In this document: piece by piece, positions 46,532 to 56,347 of the stretch
How the letters are laid out: every line of letters begins with the position of its first letter
How positions within the stretch are numbered: position 1 is the stretch's first letter
DNA from: an uncultured Eubacteriales bacterium
GTDB taxonomy: Bacteria; Bacillota; Clostridia; Oscillospirales; CAG-272
DNA length: 64,000 nucleotides
Assembly (NCBI GenBank): GCA_948467545.1
Contig: CAOKER010000009.1
Coordinates: 29,302 to 93,301, forward strand
Reading direction: 5' to 3'
Notes under the pieces: model-generated
The model's database searches: none
What the model was told of the DNA's origin: nothing
Seen by the model: only the letters and a program-made list of their open reading frames with translations
Translations under genes and position numbers: made by a program

Positions 46532-47230
46532 TTACTCCTTAAAACCAAGAATACCGCTTTCGAGAACTATTTTCATCCACTGATCAGCAATAATTCCATG
46601 ACCTGCTTCAGTCGGATGAACACCGTCCCATATCCAATAACTGGGCTCCCGTATCTGACACATCTCTTCAAATTTATCCGCCAGCGGAACATATAAGGTG
46701 TGATAGTCCTCCGAAATTCTGTGAAGCGCCTCGATTTCCTCACGAATCATTTTATACCTTGCCTTATAAACATCCTCCTCAAGCTTTACGGGAAGTATAA
46801 ACGGTTCGCAAACAATCAGCTTTGTCTCCGAATTATGTTCAAGAATCTCGTCAAGGAGCTGTCTGTAAATCTCTTCAAATTCCTGCGTATGATCAGGATC
46901 ATCCTTCCAAATCCAATAATCATTTGAGCCGGCAAGTATGCTGAAAACATCCGGATGCTCTGCAAAAATATCCTCCTCACGGCGGTCATAAATTTGTTCA
47001 ATGTTGTCTCCGGATACTCCTCTGTTTATAAACGAGATATGTTTGTCCGCATACTTAAATCCCATAGTCCCCGCAATTATATATATAAAGGTGTGACCGA
47101 TCTGATGATTGAGATCCCCCCGCGCTATCGGATCTTTATATCTGTTTCCGTCCGAAACAGAATCTCCCTGAAACAAAATTATTGTATTTTCTTTTGCGTT
47201 TTCTTTTATATTTTCTTTTGTATTTTCCAT
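46532..47230 (-). CDS. SGNH/GDSL hydrolase
   Basis: A 232-residue cytoplasmic esterase-like protein. The SGNH blocks are FQGDSVSDG (Ser24), the Gly of NRGVSGDNI, GSNDY (Asn103) and DGVHPTEAGH (Asp202, His205). It lacks a signal peptide, so it may de-acylate imported oligosaccharides. The first sixteen residues are a Lys/Glu/Asn repeat (ENTKENIKENAKENT) with a matching DNA repeat. It lies between the DUF4838 and MFS genes on the same strand and ends in its own terminator. Confidence 0.9.
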   Translation of the reverse strand: MENTKENIKENAKENTIILFQGDSVSDGNRYKDPIARGDLNHQIGHTFIYIIAGTMGFKYADKHISFINRGVSGDNIEQIYDRREEDIFAEHPDVFSILAGSNDYWIWKDDPDHTQEFEEIYRQLLDEILEHNSETKLIVCEPFILPVKLEEDVYKARYKMIREEIEALHRISEDYHTLYVPLADKFEEMCQIREPSYWIWDGVHPTEAGHGIIADQWMKIVLESGILGFKE

Positions 47231-47404
47231 CTATATCACCATTCCTTCAAAAGATATTCAAAATTATACTTTTTACTCAACCGAGCAGTACAGTACAGTG
47301 CAGAATCTGCCATTCTGTCAAGGAGTTGCCGGATTAGAGTATAAATATAACGCCTATTACACCTATAAAGCCGGTCAAATTTGCCGCTTAGATACCGAAA
47401 CTAC

Positions 47405-49009
47405 TTAATCCGCAAAAATTTCCTCTATAACCCATCCTCTGTCGAGCATATCTATCGCATCCATAAGCCATTCGGAATACTGAGTTTTTGAATAGCTTAC
47501 CGGATTTGCCTGATATTCCGAAAACAGCATGCATGCAAGGTACATTTCATTGCGTGCAAGAGCAACAGGATGCGGATGAATCGACTCCCACAGCCTGTAA
47601 GCCTCGCGTGCAAACGATAAATCGTATCCGGAGCCGTCTTTCTTTTTTGCAGGAAGTATATCACGCGGGCGACTATGTGTATCAAAGCACTTGCCGTCGC
47701 AGGCAAGCCCTGTAAAACGGTCTATATACTTTCTGATAACAGGAGCTGCCTCTTTACCGTAGAAATGTACAAGCGCATTGTCCATTCTTTCACTGTATTC
47801 GTCTGCGCTCATATGCGGACGCTTAAGAAGCGCCTCCGTCAAAGCCAAGCGCACATCACTGAATTCAAGTTCAGACTGCATACGATCAAACTGTAAAAGA
47901 ACTCCGTCAACGCCGATCTCACTGTAAAATGCGACATTTTGCCTAATAATATCGAAGTTCGGGAATGTGGCAGGAAAATAATAATAGTCCGAAGTAAAAT
48001 CTATCACGAATAAGCTTCCGCAAAGCTTTCTCCATGCACGGAGCTTCTTCGCAAATGCAGAATTCCGGTCGCACGAATCATCACAGACAGGATGTGACGA
48101 GCAGAGTGTACGATCCGCCACAATAACACGGACATTATCGCCGAGATAATTCTTGGGAGGCTCCAAAGTTACCGATGTTGCGGCAATTGTAAGATACGCG
48201 CCCGGGTCCACAGCCGCCAGTCTCTTTGCCGCCTCACGTACAAGCTCAAAATACGCTCCGCATATTGTTCCCTCTCTCTCAGCGGCGGCAACACATTCCG
48301 GACACTTACAGAAAACATATGTTTTTTCTCCGGTTTCGTCCTCATGATGATGACAATACTCACAACGGCACTCACCTGTTGAATTCCATATAAGCCTCTG
48401 CTCGGCAACAGCCTGCCTGATCAAGCTTTCATGATAGTCACCGCTGTTAAGGCAGGGAACGGGATTTTCGCTATAACGGTATGCTGTATGGCGGAGCATC
48501 TGTTCATAGTATGTATCACCGCAAACCGCAAACGAAAACGCCCCGTCCGGCTCAGCATTCATAAGAGGAACGGCCGCAGGACTTCCTGCAAAAGAATACT
48601 CGAAATTTCCCGGAATAGAAATCGTTTCCGTTTTTTCCGGCTCTCCTCCTCCGCGTGCGTCATAACCTATGAATGACGAGATAAAATAAGCCATTGCATT
48701 CCACAGACCGCGTGAATTTCCCGCCCTGATCTCTGCCTTGCCGTCAGATATTAGGATAGAGAAAGCGTCTCCCTCAAGCGTCATTGACGAATCCGCACCG
48801 TCTCCCGTAACAGCGATAAAAATCTCCGTCATACCGTCTTTCCTTGCATCCGGCGACTTGATCTCAATATCACAATCAGCAGCGTTTTTTATAATCTCTG
48901 CAAGAGCTGTGGCGGCTTCAAATGCATTGCTCGGATCTCTTTCGACTCCGGTAACGCAAATAATTTCAGACACAGCTGTCTTGTCTTTAACAAGATAATT
49001 CTCTTTCAC
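47405..49009 (-). CDS. DUF4838 protein (glycoside-hydrolase-associated)
   Basis: A 534-residue protein without signal peptide. The N-terminal part (about 10-130) resembles the alpha-glucuronidase-like domain that precedes DUF4838 (IRAGNSRGLWNAMAYFI), and the rest follows the DUF4838 pattern with a barrel-like VDGVLLQFDRM region. A compact cluster of six Cys with His (C214, C216, C219, H220-222, C234, C236, C239) probably binds a metal. The family occurs in polysaccharide-use loci and its reaction is not established. It is flanked by binding-protein and SGNH genes on the same strand. Confidence 0.82.
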   Translation of the reverse strand: MKENYLVKDKTAVSEIICVTGVERDPSNAFEAATALAEIIKNAADCDIEIKSPDARKDGMTEIFIAVTGDGADSSMTLEGDAFSILISDGKAEIRAGNSRGLWNAMAYFISSFIGYDARGGGEPEKTETISIPGNFEYSFAGSPAAVPLMNAEPDGAFSFAVCGDTYYEQMLRHTAYRYSENPVPCLNSGDYHESLIRQAVAEQRLIWNSTGECRCEYCHHHEDETGEKTYVFCKCPECVAAAEREGTICGAYFELVREAAKRLAAVDPGAYLTIAATSVTLEPPKNYLGDNVRVIVADRTLCSSHPVCDDSCDRNSAFAKKLRAWRKLCGSLFVIDFTSDYYYFPATFPNFDIIRQNVAFYSEIGVDGVLLQFDRMQSELEFSDVRLALTEALLKRPHMSADEYSERMDNALVHFYGKEAAPVIRKYIDRFTGLACDGKCFDTHSRPRDILPAKKKDGSGYDLSFAREAYRLWESIHPHPVALARNEMYLACMLFSEYQANPVSYSKTQYSEWLMDAIDMLDRGWVIEEIFAD

Positions 49010-49188
49010 AAAAATTCATTCCTTTCAAAACCGGTCAGTCTACGGCAAAACAATACAAACTGCTTACAGTTATCTTCCGGCAAAATAAACACAGCGCATA
49101 AAGCCGAGCCTTACGGCTTGTCTTTTATTCTTTATTTTTTTAGTTGCATTTTCAAAATACCGTTGAAAACACAAATATAAAAACAAAG

Positions 49189-49237
49189 CGGCACGAAGCG
49201 GTTATACGGATACCGCATAACCGCAGATTCCGTGCCG
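49189..49237 (-). terminator. terminator after first binding-protein gene
   Basis: CGGCACG (49189-49195) pairs with CGTGCCG (49231-49237) and CGGTTAT with ATAACCG inside it; TTTGTTTTTAT follows on the minus strand. Confidence 0.8.
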
Positions 49238-49274
49238 ACTATTAATTAAATCTTTGTACCGCCGTCAAAATGTT

Positions 49275-50777
49275 TTAAAAGGATCTGTCGCGGTAAAAAT
49301 CAACCATGGCGTCGAGGTTTGTCTGAGCTGCGTCATAGCTCGATTCAATTCTCGATACAAAATTGAAAGCATAACCGTATTTAAGCTCGTATGCCATCAA
49401 AAGATCTCCGCGCCAGGTACCGAGAAACGACCAGTCAAACGAGAGTGTATCCTTTATAATGTTAAAGCATCTTCTCGCATTTTGGTCGCGCGCGACCTTA
49501 CTCTGAAATACAACTTCGTTCAGATTGTAATCGAGTGTATCAACAGAATATGCGCTCATAACCTCAAGGCATGTAATAGCAAAATCAGGATCGGTACAGG
49601 TTTTCGGAATTACGTATGCTGTAAACCATGCGGGATTTGCCGCGGAGGTATAGTTCTCCTGTGCCTCGTCGTATTTTGCGTTTGGAAGAACTCCGCAGTA
49701 GTCCTCCATTCCGCGGAGAGAAAAAGAGCTCATAAGCATTACATATCCAAATGCGAGCTGACTGTTTTCAAAGAGAGTCAGATAACCTTCCCGTCCTGTT
49801 ACTCCCTCATAATACATATAGTCCGTATTTATAATATTTTGGAAGAAATACTCAACCTTGCGCACATGATCTTCATCCTTGCAGAAAAGAACAGGATAGC
49901 CTTCGTCTCCGATTTTTGAAACGGCGGTGTCAAGTCCGGTTATGTTATCGTAAAGCGTCATTCCGCCCGAACCGACGCCCCAACAGTCGTTTTCGTCATA
50001 TTCGCCGTCTCCGTTGAGGTCCTGAGTGCAAGCCATGGCGCTCGCCATCATATTCTCGATTGTCCATGTGCCGTCAAAAACCTGCTGATAAGGACTCTCA
50101 CAGTTATACTTGTCAAGAATATCCTGGTTAAATATCATCATTCGGTTTGAACAGTCATCCCAAATGTTAATCGCTCCCGCAATCGTATAAATCTGATTGC
50201 CGAAAAGCGTACACTGCTTTACAAATGTCTGATTCCACCACGGATGCGTTTCGTCGAACGAGGGATAATCCATAAGATTGAGAACAGCGTCATTCTGTGC
50301 GCAGTTCATTCCCTCCATAAGAGAAAGGAGAGCCGCGTCGTAATCATCTGTGCCGGCGTCCTTATCCATATTGATTTTCTCGGCAATCTCATCGGATGTT
50401 TTTCCCCATACGGGAGTTATCTCTATGCCGAGAAGCTCCTCCGTAGAACGGTTGCGCTCAAATATCGACTTCTGGAACACGTCGGAACCCGCATCCTCAA
50501 ACCAAATCTCATTTGCGCTTTCACTTATTGAACCATAGCCATGCGAACCCGGCTCAAGTGCATAAATGCGAAACTTTCTTCCCGAATAGTCTGACTTCCT
50601 TGCACCATAAAGCTCCTCGACAAGTTTTTGCGATTCGGTCAGTTCTGTTTCCGAACTGCTGTCTCCCGTCTGTGTTCCGTCCTGCGGCTTATTATCATCG
50701 TTTCCTCCGCATGAAAACAGCATGGCGGTTGTCAGTGATGAAGCAAGAAGCAATGATGCTATTTTTATCTTTTTCAT
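49275..50777 (-). CDS. extracellular solute-binding lipoprotein, copy 1
   Basis: A 500-residue family 1 type binding protein of ABC sugar importers. Signal peptide with lipobox MLFSC (Cys23), an acidic Ser/Thr linker, then a conserved block (GRKFRIYALEPGSHGYGSIS, EIWFEDAGSDVFQKSIFERN, LLGIEITPVWG). An EF-hand-like calcium loop reads DLNGDGEYDENDCWG. It is the third in transcription order of three tandem paralogs, 32 bp after copy 2. No permease or ATPase gene is in the cluster, so it may feed an importer encoded elsewhere. Confidence 0.9.
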   Translation of the reverse strand: MKKIKIASLLLASSLTTAMLFSCGGNDDNKPQDGTQTGDSSSETELTESQKLVEELYGARKSDYSGRKFRIYALEPGSHGYGSISESANEIWFEDAGSDVFQKSIFERNRSTEELLGIEITPVWGKTSDEIAEKINMDKDAGTDDYDAALLSLMEGMNCAQNDAVLNLMDYPSFDETHPWWNQTFVKQCTLFGNQIYTIAGAINIWDDCSNRMMIFNQDILDKYNCESPYQQVFDGTWTIENMMASAMACTQDLNGDGEYDENDCWGVGSGGMTLYDNITGLDTAVSKIGDEGYPVLFCKDEDHVRKVEYFFQNIINTDYMYYEGVTGREGYLTLFENSQLAFGYVMLMSSFSLRGMEDYCGVLPNAKYDEAQENYTSAANPAWFTAYVIPKTCTDPDFAITCLEVMSAYSVDTLDYNLNEVVFQSKVARDQNARRCFNIIKDTLSFDWSFLGTWRGDLLMAYELKYGYAFNFVSRIESSYDAAQTNLDAMVDFYRDRSF

Positions 50778-50809
50778 TCCAGCGAATAACCTCCTTTTAA
50801 ATTATCGTC

Positions 50810-52318
50810 TTAACCTCTCAGCCTGTCAAACTGGTCAATCATGCTGTCGAGACCTGCCTGAGCTGCGTCAATAGTCGCTGCAATACGGGACGCAAGGGTA
50901 AACGACATACCCTGCTTTAAATCAAAGCATACCGTAAGTCCGCTTGTCCAATCGCCCATATCCGCCCAGTCAACAGATATTGTCTTCTTTACAATTTCGA
51001 GAACCTCTCTTGAATCGTTATCACGTGTGAGCTTGGATTCAAACAAAATATCATGAAGGCTGTAATCAAGTGTATTTACAGAATATCCGCTCATTACTTC
51101 AAGACATGTAACCACCATATCCGGTTCGGAACAGTTTTTGGGAAGTACATAAGAAGTACAGAAAGCTGTATTACTTGTAGAAGTGTAGGATGACTGCTCT
51201 GCATTATATTTAGGCATCGGGAGAATTCCGTAATCATCCTCCATGGAACGGAGCGTAAAGGTGTGCGTCAGATTTGTCATGGCAAAGCCTAACTGGCCTT
51301 CTTCAAACATAGTTTCGTATTTTTCATCTCCGTTTGTTCCTTCATTGTACAGACAATCGGAGTTTGTAACATTGTCAAACCAATACTGGCACTTTTCTAT
51401 ATTTTCCTCAGTGTTTGCAATAATCTCCGGTGTACCTTCACTGCCCATACGCGCAATTCCGCTCTCAAAGCCTTCGAGCGCACCAACAATTCCGCTTCCG
51501 TATGTACCGATACCCCAGCTGTCGTTTTCATCAAAATCAGTATCGCCGTTAAGGTCCTGTGTTACCGCTCTTGCACGCGTCATAAGCGCGTCAACCGTCC
51601 ATGTTCCGTCGAAAACCTCCTGATAGGGAACCGTACAGTTATTTTTCTCAAGAAGATTTTTGTTAAAGAGCATTACGCCTGTCGCACAGTCATCCCAAAT
51701 GTTCAGTGCACCCGCTATAGCGTATACATCTTCTCCGAAAAATGTACAGTCCTCCAGCAGCTGCTGATTCCACCACTCATGAGAGGAGTCAAATGAGCTT
51801 ACATCATTAAAGTTAAGCGTATTTCCGTTCTGAGCCGCAGTCATAGCGTTGCCTATCGCAAGAAACGCCGCGTCATAATCGTCTACACCCGCGCTGACAT
51901 CCTGATTTATTCTTTCCAGTATGTCCCCGGAGCTTTCACCCCACACAGGCGTAATCTCAACGTTAATCAATTCCTCTGTCTTACGGTTGCGTTCATATAC
52001 GCTCTTTTGAAGAACATCCGAACCGGCGTCCTCGAACCATACCTCGTTTGCAGTATCGCTAATGGAAGTATACCATGTGCTGCCCGCCTGAAGCGCAAGA
52101 ATACGGACCTGCTGTCCGTTGTAATTTCTGTCTCCGTAAAGGCTTTCGACAAGAGCGTCAGCATCGTTTTGATCTTTATCATCTCCGGATGTCGTCACAG
52201 GCGAATCAGTCTCTTTTTCCTTTCCCGACTCTTTATCCGAACACGAAGCAAAAGCCGTAACCGACATAATTGCGACGAGTCCGAAACAGATCAGTTTAGT
52301 CAATTTTAGATTTGTCAT
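50810..52318 (-). CDS. extracellular solute-binding lipoprotein, copy 2
   Basis: A 502-residue paralog of the neighbouring binding proteins. Lipobox AFASC (Cys26), acidic linker, then NGQQVRILALQAGSTWYTSI, NEVWFEDAGSDVLQKSVYER and NVEITPVWG. The calcium-loop motif is DLNGDTDFDENDSWG. The order and length of conserved blocks match copies 1 and 3, while the linker differs. It lies 198 bp after copy 3; that gap contains a weak CACCG/CGGTG hairpin and no gene. Confidence 0.9.
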   Translation of the reverse strand: MTNLKLTKLICFGLVAIMSVTAFASCSDKESGKEKETDSPVTTSGDDKDQNDADALVESLYGDRNYNGQQVRILALQAGSTWYTSISDTANEVWFEDAGSDVLQKSVYERNRKTEELINVEITPVWGESSGDILERINQDVSAGVDDYDAAFLAIGNAMTAAQNGNTLNFNDVSSFDSSHEWWNQQLLEDCTFFGEDVYAIAGALNIWDDCATGVMLFNKNLLEKNNCTVPYQEVFDGTWTVDALMTRARAVTQDLNGDTDFDENDSWGIGTYGSGIVGALEGFESGIARMGSEGTPEIIANTEENIEKCQYWFDNVTNSDCLYNEGTNGDEKYETMFEEGQLGFAMTNLTHTFTLRSMEDDYGILPMPKYNAEQSSYTSTSNTAFCTSYVLPKNCSEPDMVVTCLEVMSGYSVNTLDYSLHDILFESKLTRDNDSREVLEIVKKTISVDWADMGDWTSGLTVCFDLKQGMSFTLASRIAATIDAAQAGLDSMIDQFDRLRG

Positions 52319-52516
52319 TAATATGACCTTCCTTTCTGCTCGTTATATTATTATTCGGAAACCCACTGTGTCACAGCCTAATCAGCACAGCCGCGAATAT
52401 AATTCACAGATAATTTCCTTATGAGCGAATACACCGCTTTGCATATAAAACGGTGAATTTATAGAATCACACTATGGTGAAAGCTATCAAAATCAATGTA
52501 TAACCGTCATTCCGGC

Positions 52517-54046
52517 TTAATTGTCGGAAATTCTTCTAAAATTATCAATCATTTCATCAAGCCGTGCATTTGCCGACTCATACTCAGCCTCAATTTTGGA
52601 AGCCAGAGTAAAAGGCCATCCGCTTTTTATATCGTATATTCCGACAAGATTTCCTCTCCAGTCTCCGACATACGACCAGTCAAACGATACTGTTCCCTTT
52701 AAAATTTCAAGTACCTCACGAGACTCCTTATCCCTTGTAAGCTTTGTCTCGAAAAGAATTTCATGAAGATTCCTGTCAAGAGTTCCGACCGAATATGCAC
52801 TCATAGTTTCAAGACAAGCCGCGGCCATCTCAGGATCGGTACAGTTTTTCGGTATACCGTAAACCGTATACATCGAAGCATTAACCGAGCCCGCGTAGCC
52901 CTCCTGCTGCTCATTGTATTTCGCAAGGGGAAGAACACCGTACTCGTCTTCCATATTCCTAAGAGTAAACAAGGTTGCAAGATTTGCGTACATCATTCCG
53001 GACTGTCCTTTTTCAAAAAGCTCCGCATAAGATGTTTCTCCGGCAATTCCCTGCTCGTAAAGTGCGTCGCTGTTCATAACGGTATCAAAAAACGCCTGTA
53101 CCTTATTAATATGATCTGATGTGTTGCAGATAATTTCAGGAACTCCTTCGGATGTCATATGTGTAATTGTAGTGTCAAGTCCAAACATTCCGTTGTAAAG
53201 CAAAATTCCTATGCCGGAGCATCCCCAGCCGTCAGAATCGTCAAATTCACCGTCTCCGTTGAGATCCTGAGTACACTGCTGCATCGTAGCACGCTGATTT
53301 TCTATTGTCCATGTTCCGTCAAAAACCTGCTGATAAGGATCTGCGCAGTTATACGAATCAAGATAGTCCTTATTAAATACGATAATATTGTTCGCGCAGT
53401 CATCCCATATATTTACAGCACCTGCAATAACATACAAATCTGTTCCGAAAAGCGTTATGTTATCTACAAAGCTTTTATTCCACCATGTATGATCAGAGTC
53501 AAACGCCTGTATATCATTCAGATTGAGCAGGTATCCATTGGAAGCCGACGTCATCATCTCAGTCAAACTGGTCATAGCCAAATCAAAATCATCCTGAGCA
53601 GTCAGAGCGGCAGCGTCAACCCGCTCACGTGTCTTGTCCGCTGCTCCTCCCCATACCGGAGTTATCTCAATATTCAAAAGCTCTGAGGTTTTTCTGTTTC
53701 GTTCATAAATTGATCTTTCCAAAACATCTGAGGAATTTTCCTCAAACCAGACCTCATTTGCCGTATCGCTTATGGTGCTATACCATAAATTTCCCGCTTC
53801 AACGGCAAGAATCCGAAGCTTTGCCCCCTTAAAATCGTAATCTCCGTAAAGAGATTCCGCGAGTGAAGCCGCAGTATCTTCTCTTTCAGCATCGGCCAAG
53901 AAGGTTTCGGCGGCAGTAATGACAGAATCCGTTTCTTTTTGTTTATCATCAGAATCACACGAGGCAAAAAGAGAAATAAGCAACCCTAACACAAGCAAAA
54001 AGGCAAATTTTCTTTTTGCGGTACCAAGATTAAATGCTTTTTTCAT
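52517..54046 (-). CDS. extracellular solute-binding lipoprotein, copy 3
   Basis: A 509-residue paralog starting at the ATG at 54046 (MKKAFNLGTAKRKFAF), four bases after GGAGGTGC; the upstream MLFKNGGAF precedes the ribosome site. Lipobox SLFASC (Cys30). Conserved blocks are GAKLRILAVEAGNLWYSTIS, NEVWFEENSSDVLERSIYER and the calcium loop DLNGDGEFDDSDGWG. It is the first of the three paralogs in transcription order and lies 51 bp after the DUF2961 genes, so the five genes are likely co-expressed. Confidence 0.9.
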   Translation of the reverse strand: MKKAFNLGTAKRKFAFLLVLGLLISLFASCDSDDKQKETDSVITAAETFLADAEREDTAASLAESLYGDYDFKGAKLRILAVEAGNLWYSTISDTANEVWFEENSSDVLERSIYERNRKTSELLNIEITPVWGGAADKTRERVDAAALTAQDDFDLAMTSLTEMMTSASNGYLLNLNDIQAFDSDHTWWNKSFVDNITLFGTDLYVIAGAVNIWDDCANNIIVFNKDYLDSYNCADPYQQVFDGTWTIENQRATMQQCTQDLNGDGEFDDSDGWGCSGIGILLYNGMFGLDTTITHMTSEGVPEIICNTSDHINKVQAFFDTVMNSDALYEQGIAGETSYAELFEKGQSGMMYANLATLFTLRNMEDEYGVLPLAKYNEQQEGYAGSVNASMYTVYGIPKNCTDPEMAAACLETMSAYSVGTLDRNLHEILFETKLTRDKESREVLEILKGTVSFDWSYVGDWRGNLVGIYDIKSGWPFTLASKIEAEYESANARLDEMIDNFRRISDN

Positions 54047-54097
54047 AAAAGCACCTCCGTTTTTAAATAACAAACCATATGAATTCCGTTTTCCGCA

Positions 54098-55207
54098 TTA
54101 CTGTATTTCCAATTCACTGATTCCCGGAAAATCGGGAAACGGAACAGTCGGCAAAGTCTGATACCAATATGCAACAGTCATAAAATCATCTCTGCGTGAG
54201 AAATACATCCCGTCGGTATAACGACCAAGATCCTGCATTGTTACCTTTAAGGTGCGATCAAAACGAATCGGATCCGGAACATGCCAACGGTACATTTGAA
54301 ACCGCTGCTGCGGTCTGAACATGTCTTTTTCGTCCTTTATAACCTGAAACATTCCGGCATTATGCCCCGAATATGTTATGTATTTTCCTTTGGATTCCCA
54401 GTGATGCGCACCGAGGAAATAATCATCAAGCCCTGTTCCGCACACCGTAGGGTATTCCGTATCACCGTCTATGTAAAATTTGACCTCGCCCTCACCCCAC
54501 CAGCCTCCGGAGCAGTTGATTCCGGCTGCAAGCGAAGTACCTACATATTGTCCCTTCCCTTCAATTCCGTCCAGAACAATATATTCCTCCATAAGATCAA
54601 TCGGTCTGCGCTGTCGATACTGAGCATGAAAATATGCACAGTCATCCGGTACATCGGTAAGCGTATAATTAATCTGATAATAAAAAAGCTGAGGTCCGTC
54701 CGATAGATTTTCTATTGTAACACGGCATTGCTTTTTAAACGGCATCTCCCAATAACAACTAAGTCCGTCGCGCGGAGCGACCATGCACATGGAAGAGCTC
54801 ATCGTAGGATATTCTCCGGTAGAACTATTATTACATTCGCAATACATATGAGCAAAAAAAGCCGGAAGCGGAGTCTCCACAGACGGAATTTTCTGACCGT
54901 CCCAGTATATGCGAAATACCAGCTTATGTCCTACATATCCCGCAAACCACATGCTCTGAACGGCGCCGGGGCCTTCAATATCCGCAATTGTAATTTCGGT
55001 ATTTACCGGAAGCGTTATACTCGGAGAAACCTTCCACCCTACACCCAGCTCACGTGCGGCGTTAGCGCCGGTCGTTAAGCATTCAAAAGGATCATCGCGC
55101 CCGCCTCCTCCAACAGAACCGTCCTTATTTTCCGCACTTATAGAACGCGATTTTGCATTTGAAAGTCTGCTAAGCGTCCCGATGTTCATTCCCAGTCCGT
55201 TATACAT
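54098..55207 (-). CDS. DUF2961 (GH172-like) protein, copy 1, with Asp at likely catalytic Glu
   Basis: A 369-residue protein without signal peptide. DUF2961 is classed as GH172, known for enzymes acting on fructose dianhydrides and on D-arabinofuranosides. The fold markers are MYNGLGMNIGTLSRLSNAKS, DIEGPGAVQSMWF, YFHAQYRQRRPIDLMEEY and WWGEGEVKFYIDGD (Glu239). The second active-site block, GTGxEDYF in the family, reads GTGLDDYF here (Asp261). It is one of two tandem paralogs 36 bp apart. It may be active with altered specificity or be inactive. Confidence 0.9.
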   Translation of the reverse strand: MYNGLGMNIGTLSRLSNAKSRSISAENKDGSVGGGGRDDPFECLTTGANAARELGVGWKVSPSITLPVNTEITIADIEGPGAVQSMWFAGYVGHKLVFRIYWDGQKIPSVETPLPAFFAHMYCECNNSSTGEYPTMSSSMCMVAPRDGLSCYWEMPFKKQCRVTIENLSDGPQLFYYQINYTLTDVPDDCAYFHAQYRQRRPIDLMEEYIVLDGIEGKGQYVGTSLAAGINCSGGWWGEGEVKFYIDGDTEYPTVCGTGLDDYFLGAHHWESKGKYITYSGHNAGMFQVIKDEKDMFRPQQRFQMYRWHVPDPIRFDRTLKVTMQDLGRYTDGMYFSRRDDFMTVAYWYQTLPTVPFPDFPGISELEIQ

Positions 55208-55243
55208 CCTACAGTCTCCATTTTTTCATGCTGATTAAGTCCA

Positions 55244-56347
55244 TCAGACTATTTCAAGCTCACGCTCTGACGGAAGCTTCGGGAACGGCGCCGTCGGAAG
55301 GGTCTGATACCAGTAAGCGACGGTCATAAAATCATCGCGTCTCGGAAGATACCTTCCCTCGCTTCTCCACCCGAGATCCTGTACAGTAACCTTTAAACTG
55401 CGGTCAAACCTGATCGGATCGGGAACATGCCAGCGATAAAGCTGAAATCTCTGCTGCGATGTATATACGTCTTCGCATCTGTCAACCTGATACATACCGG
55501 CATAGAGACCGGAATAGGGTACGAACTTTCCCTCCGATTCCCAACCCCATGCACCGAGAAAATAGTCCTCAATCCCGGTCCCGCAAATAGTTGGAAATTT
55601 ATCGTCACCATCCATATAAAACTTCATTTCACCTTCGCCCCACCAACCGTTCGCGCCGTTAAGTCCTACAGCCATTGAGGTTCCGACATACTGACCTTTT
55701 CCCGCCACTCCGTCAAGAATAACAAATTCCTCCATATAGTCTACAGGTCTGCGCTGTCGATACTGGGCATGAAAATATGCACAGTCGTCAGGAATTTCAG
55801 TCAACGTATAATTTATTTGATAATAAAAAAGCTTACTTTTCGTCGATAGGTTTTCAATAGTAATACGGCAGTGCTTATGAAACGGCATTTCCCAATAGCA
55901 GCTGAATCCCCGCTTCGGAGCAACCATTACAAGCGCGGAATCAAGCGTCGGATATCTGCCGTTGCAGTTGCTTTCCGAACAATAGGCATGTGCAAAAAAA
56001 GCAGGCAGAGGGGCCTCAACGGACGGATTCTCCTGTCCGTCCCAATAAATACGAATTATCAGATCGTAGTTCAAATCTCCCGCACACCATATACTCTGAA
56101 CCGCACCCGGACCTTCTATATCCGCAACCGTAAATACCACGCCGGGCTGAATTAAAACGGAAGGAGATACTTTCCATCCTCGGCCAAGTTCTTTTGCCGC
56201 ACCGGCTCCGGTATATTTATTGTCCGACGGAACCGCTTTAGCTCCCCCTCCGGATTCTCCCGTAAAGTTTTCGGCAGAAATCGATCTTGTTTTAGCATTG
56301 GAAAGTCTCGAAAGATTTCCCGCATTCATCCCCAATCCGTTATACAT
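55244..56347 (-). CDS. DUF2961 (GH172-like) protein, copy 2
   Basis: A 367-residue paralog of the neighbouring protein and the first gene of the minus-strand glycan cluster. MYNGLGMNAGNLSRLSNAKT, DIEGPGAVQSIWC, YFHAQYRQRRPVDYMEEF, WWGEGEMKFYMDGD (Glu238) and GTGIEDYFLGAWGW (Glu260) are intact, so both likely catalytic Glu residues are present. Family knowledge makes it a furanoside-type hydrolase or transglycosidase; the true substrate is unknown. No signal peptide is present, so it would act on imported oligosaccharide. The ribosome site is unclear. Confidence 0.92.
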   Translation of the reverse strand: MYNGLGMNAGNLSRLSNAKTRSISAENFTGESGGGAKAVPSDNKYTGAGAAKELGRGWKVSPSVLIQPGVVFTVADIEGPGAVQSIWCAGDLNYDLIIRIYWDGQENPSVEAPLPAFFAHAYCSESNCNGRYPTLDSALVMVAPKRGFSCYWEMPFHKHCRITIENLSTKSKLFYYQINYTLTEIPDDCAYFHAQYRQRRPVDYMEEFVILDGVAGKGQYVGTSMAVGLNGANGWWGEGEMKFYMDGDDKFPTICGTGIEDYFLGAWGWESEGKFVPYSGLYAGMYQVDRCEDVYTSQQRFQLYRWHVPDPIRFDRSLKVTVQDLGWRSEGRYLPRRDDFMTVAYWYQTLPTAPFPKLPSERELEIV

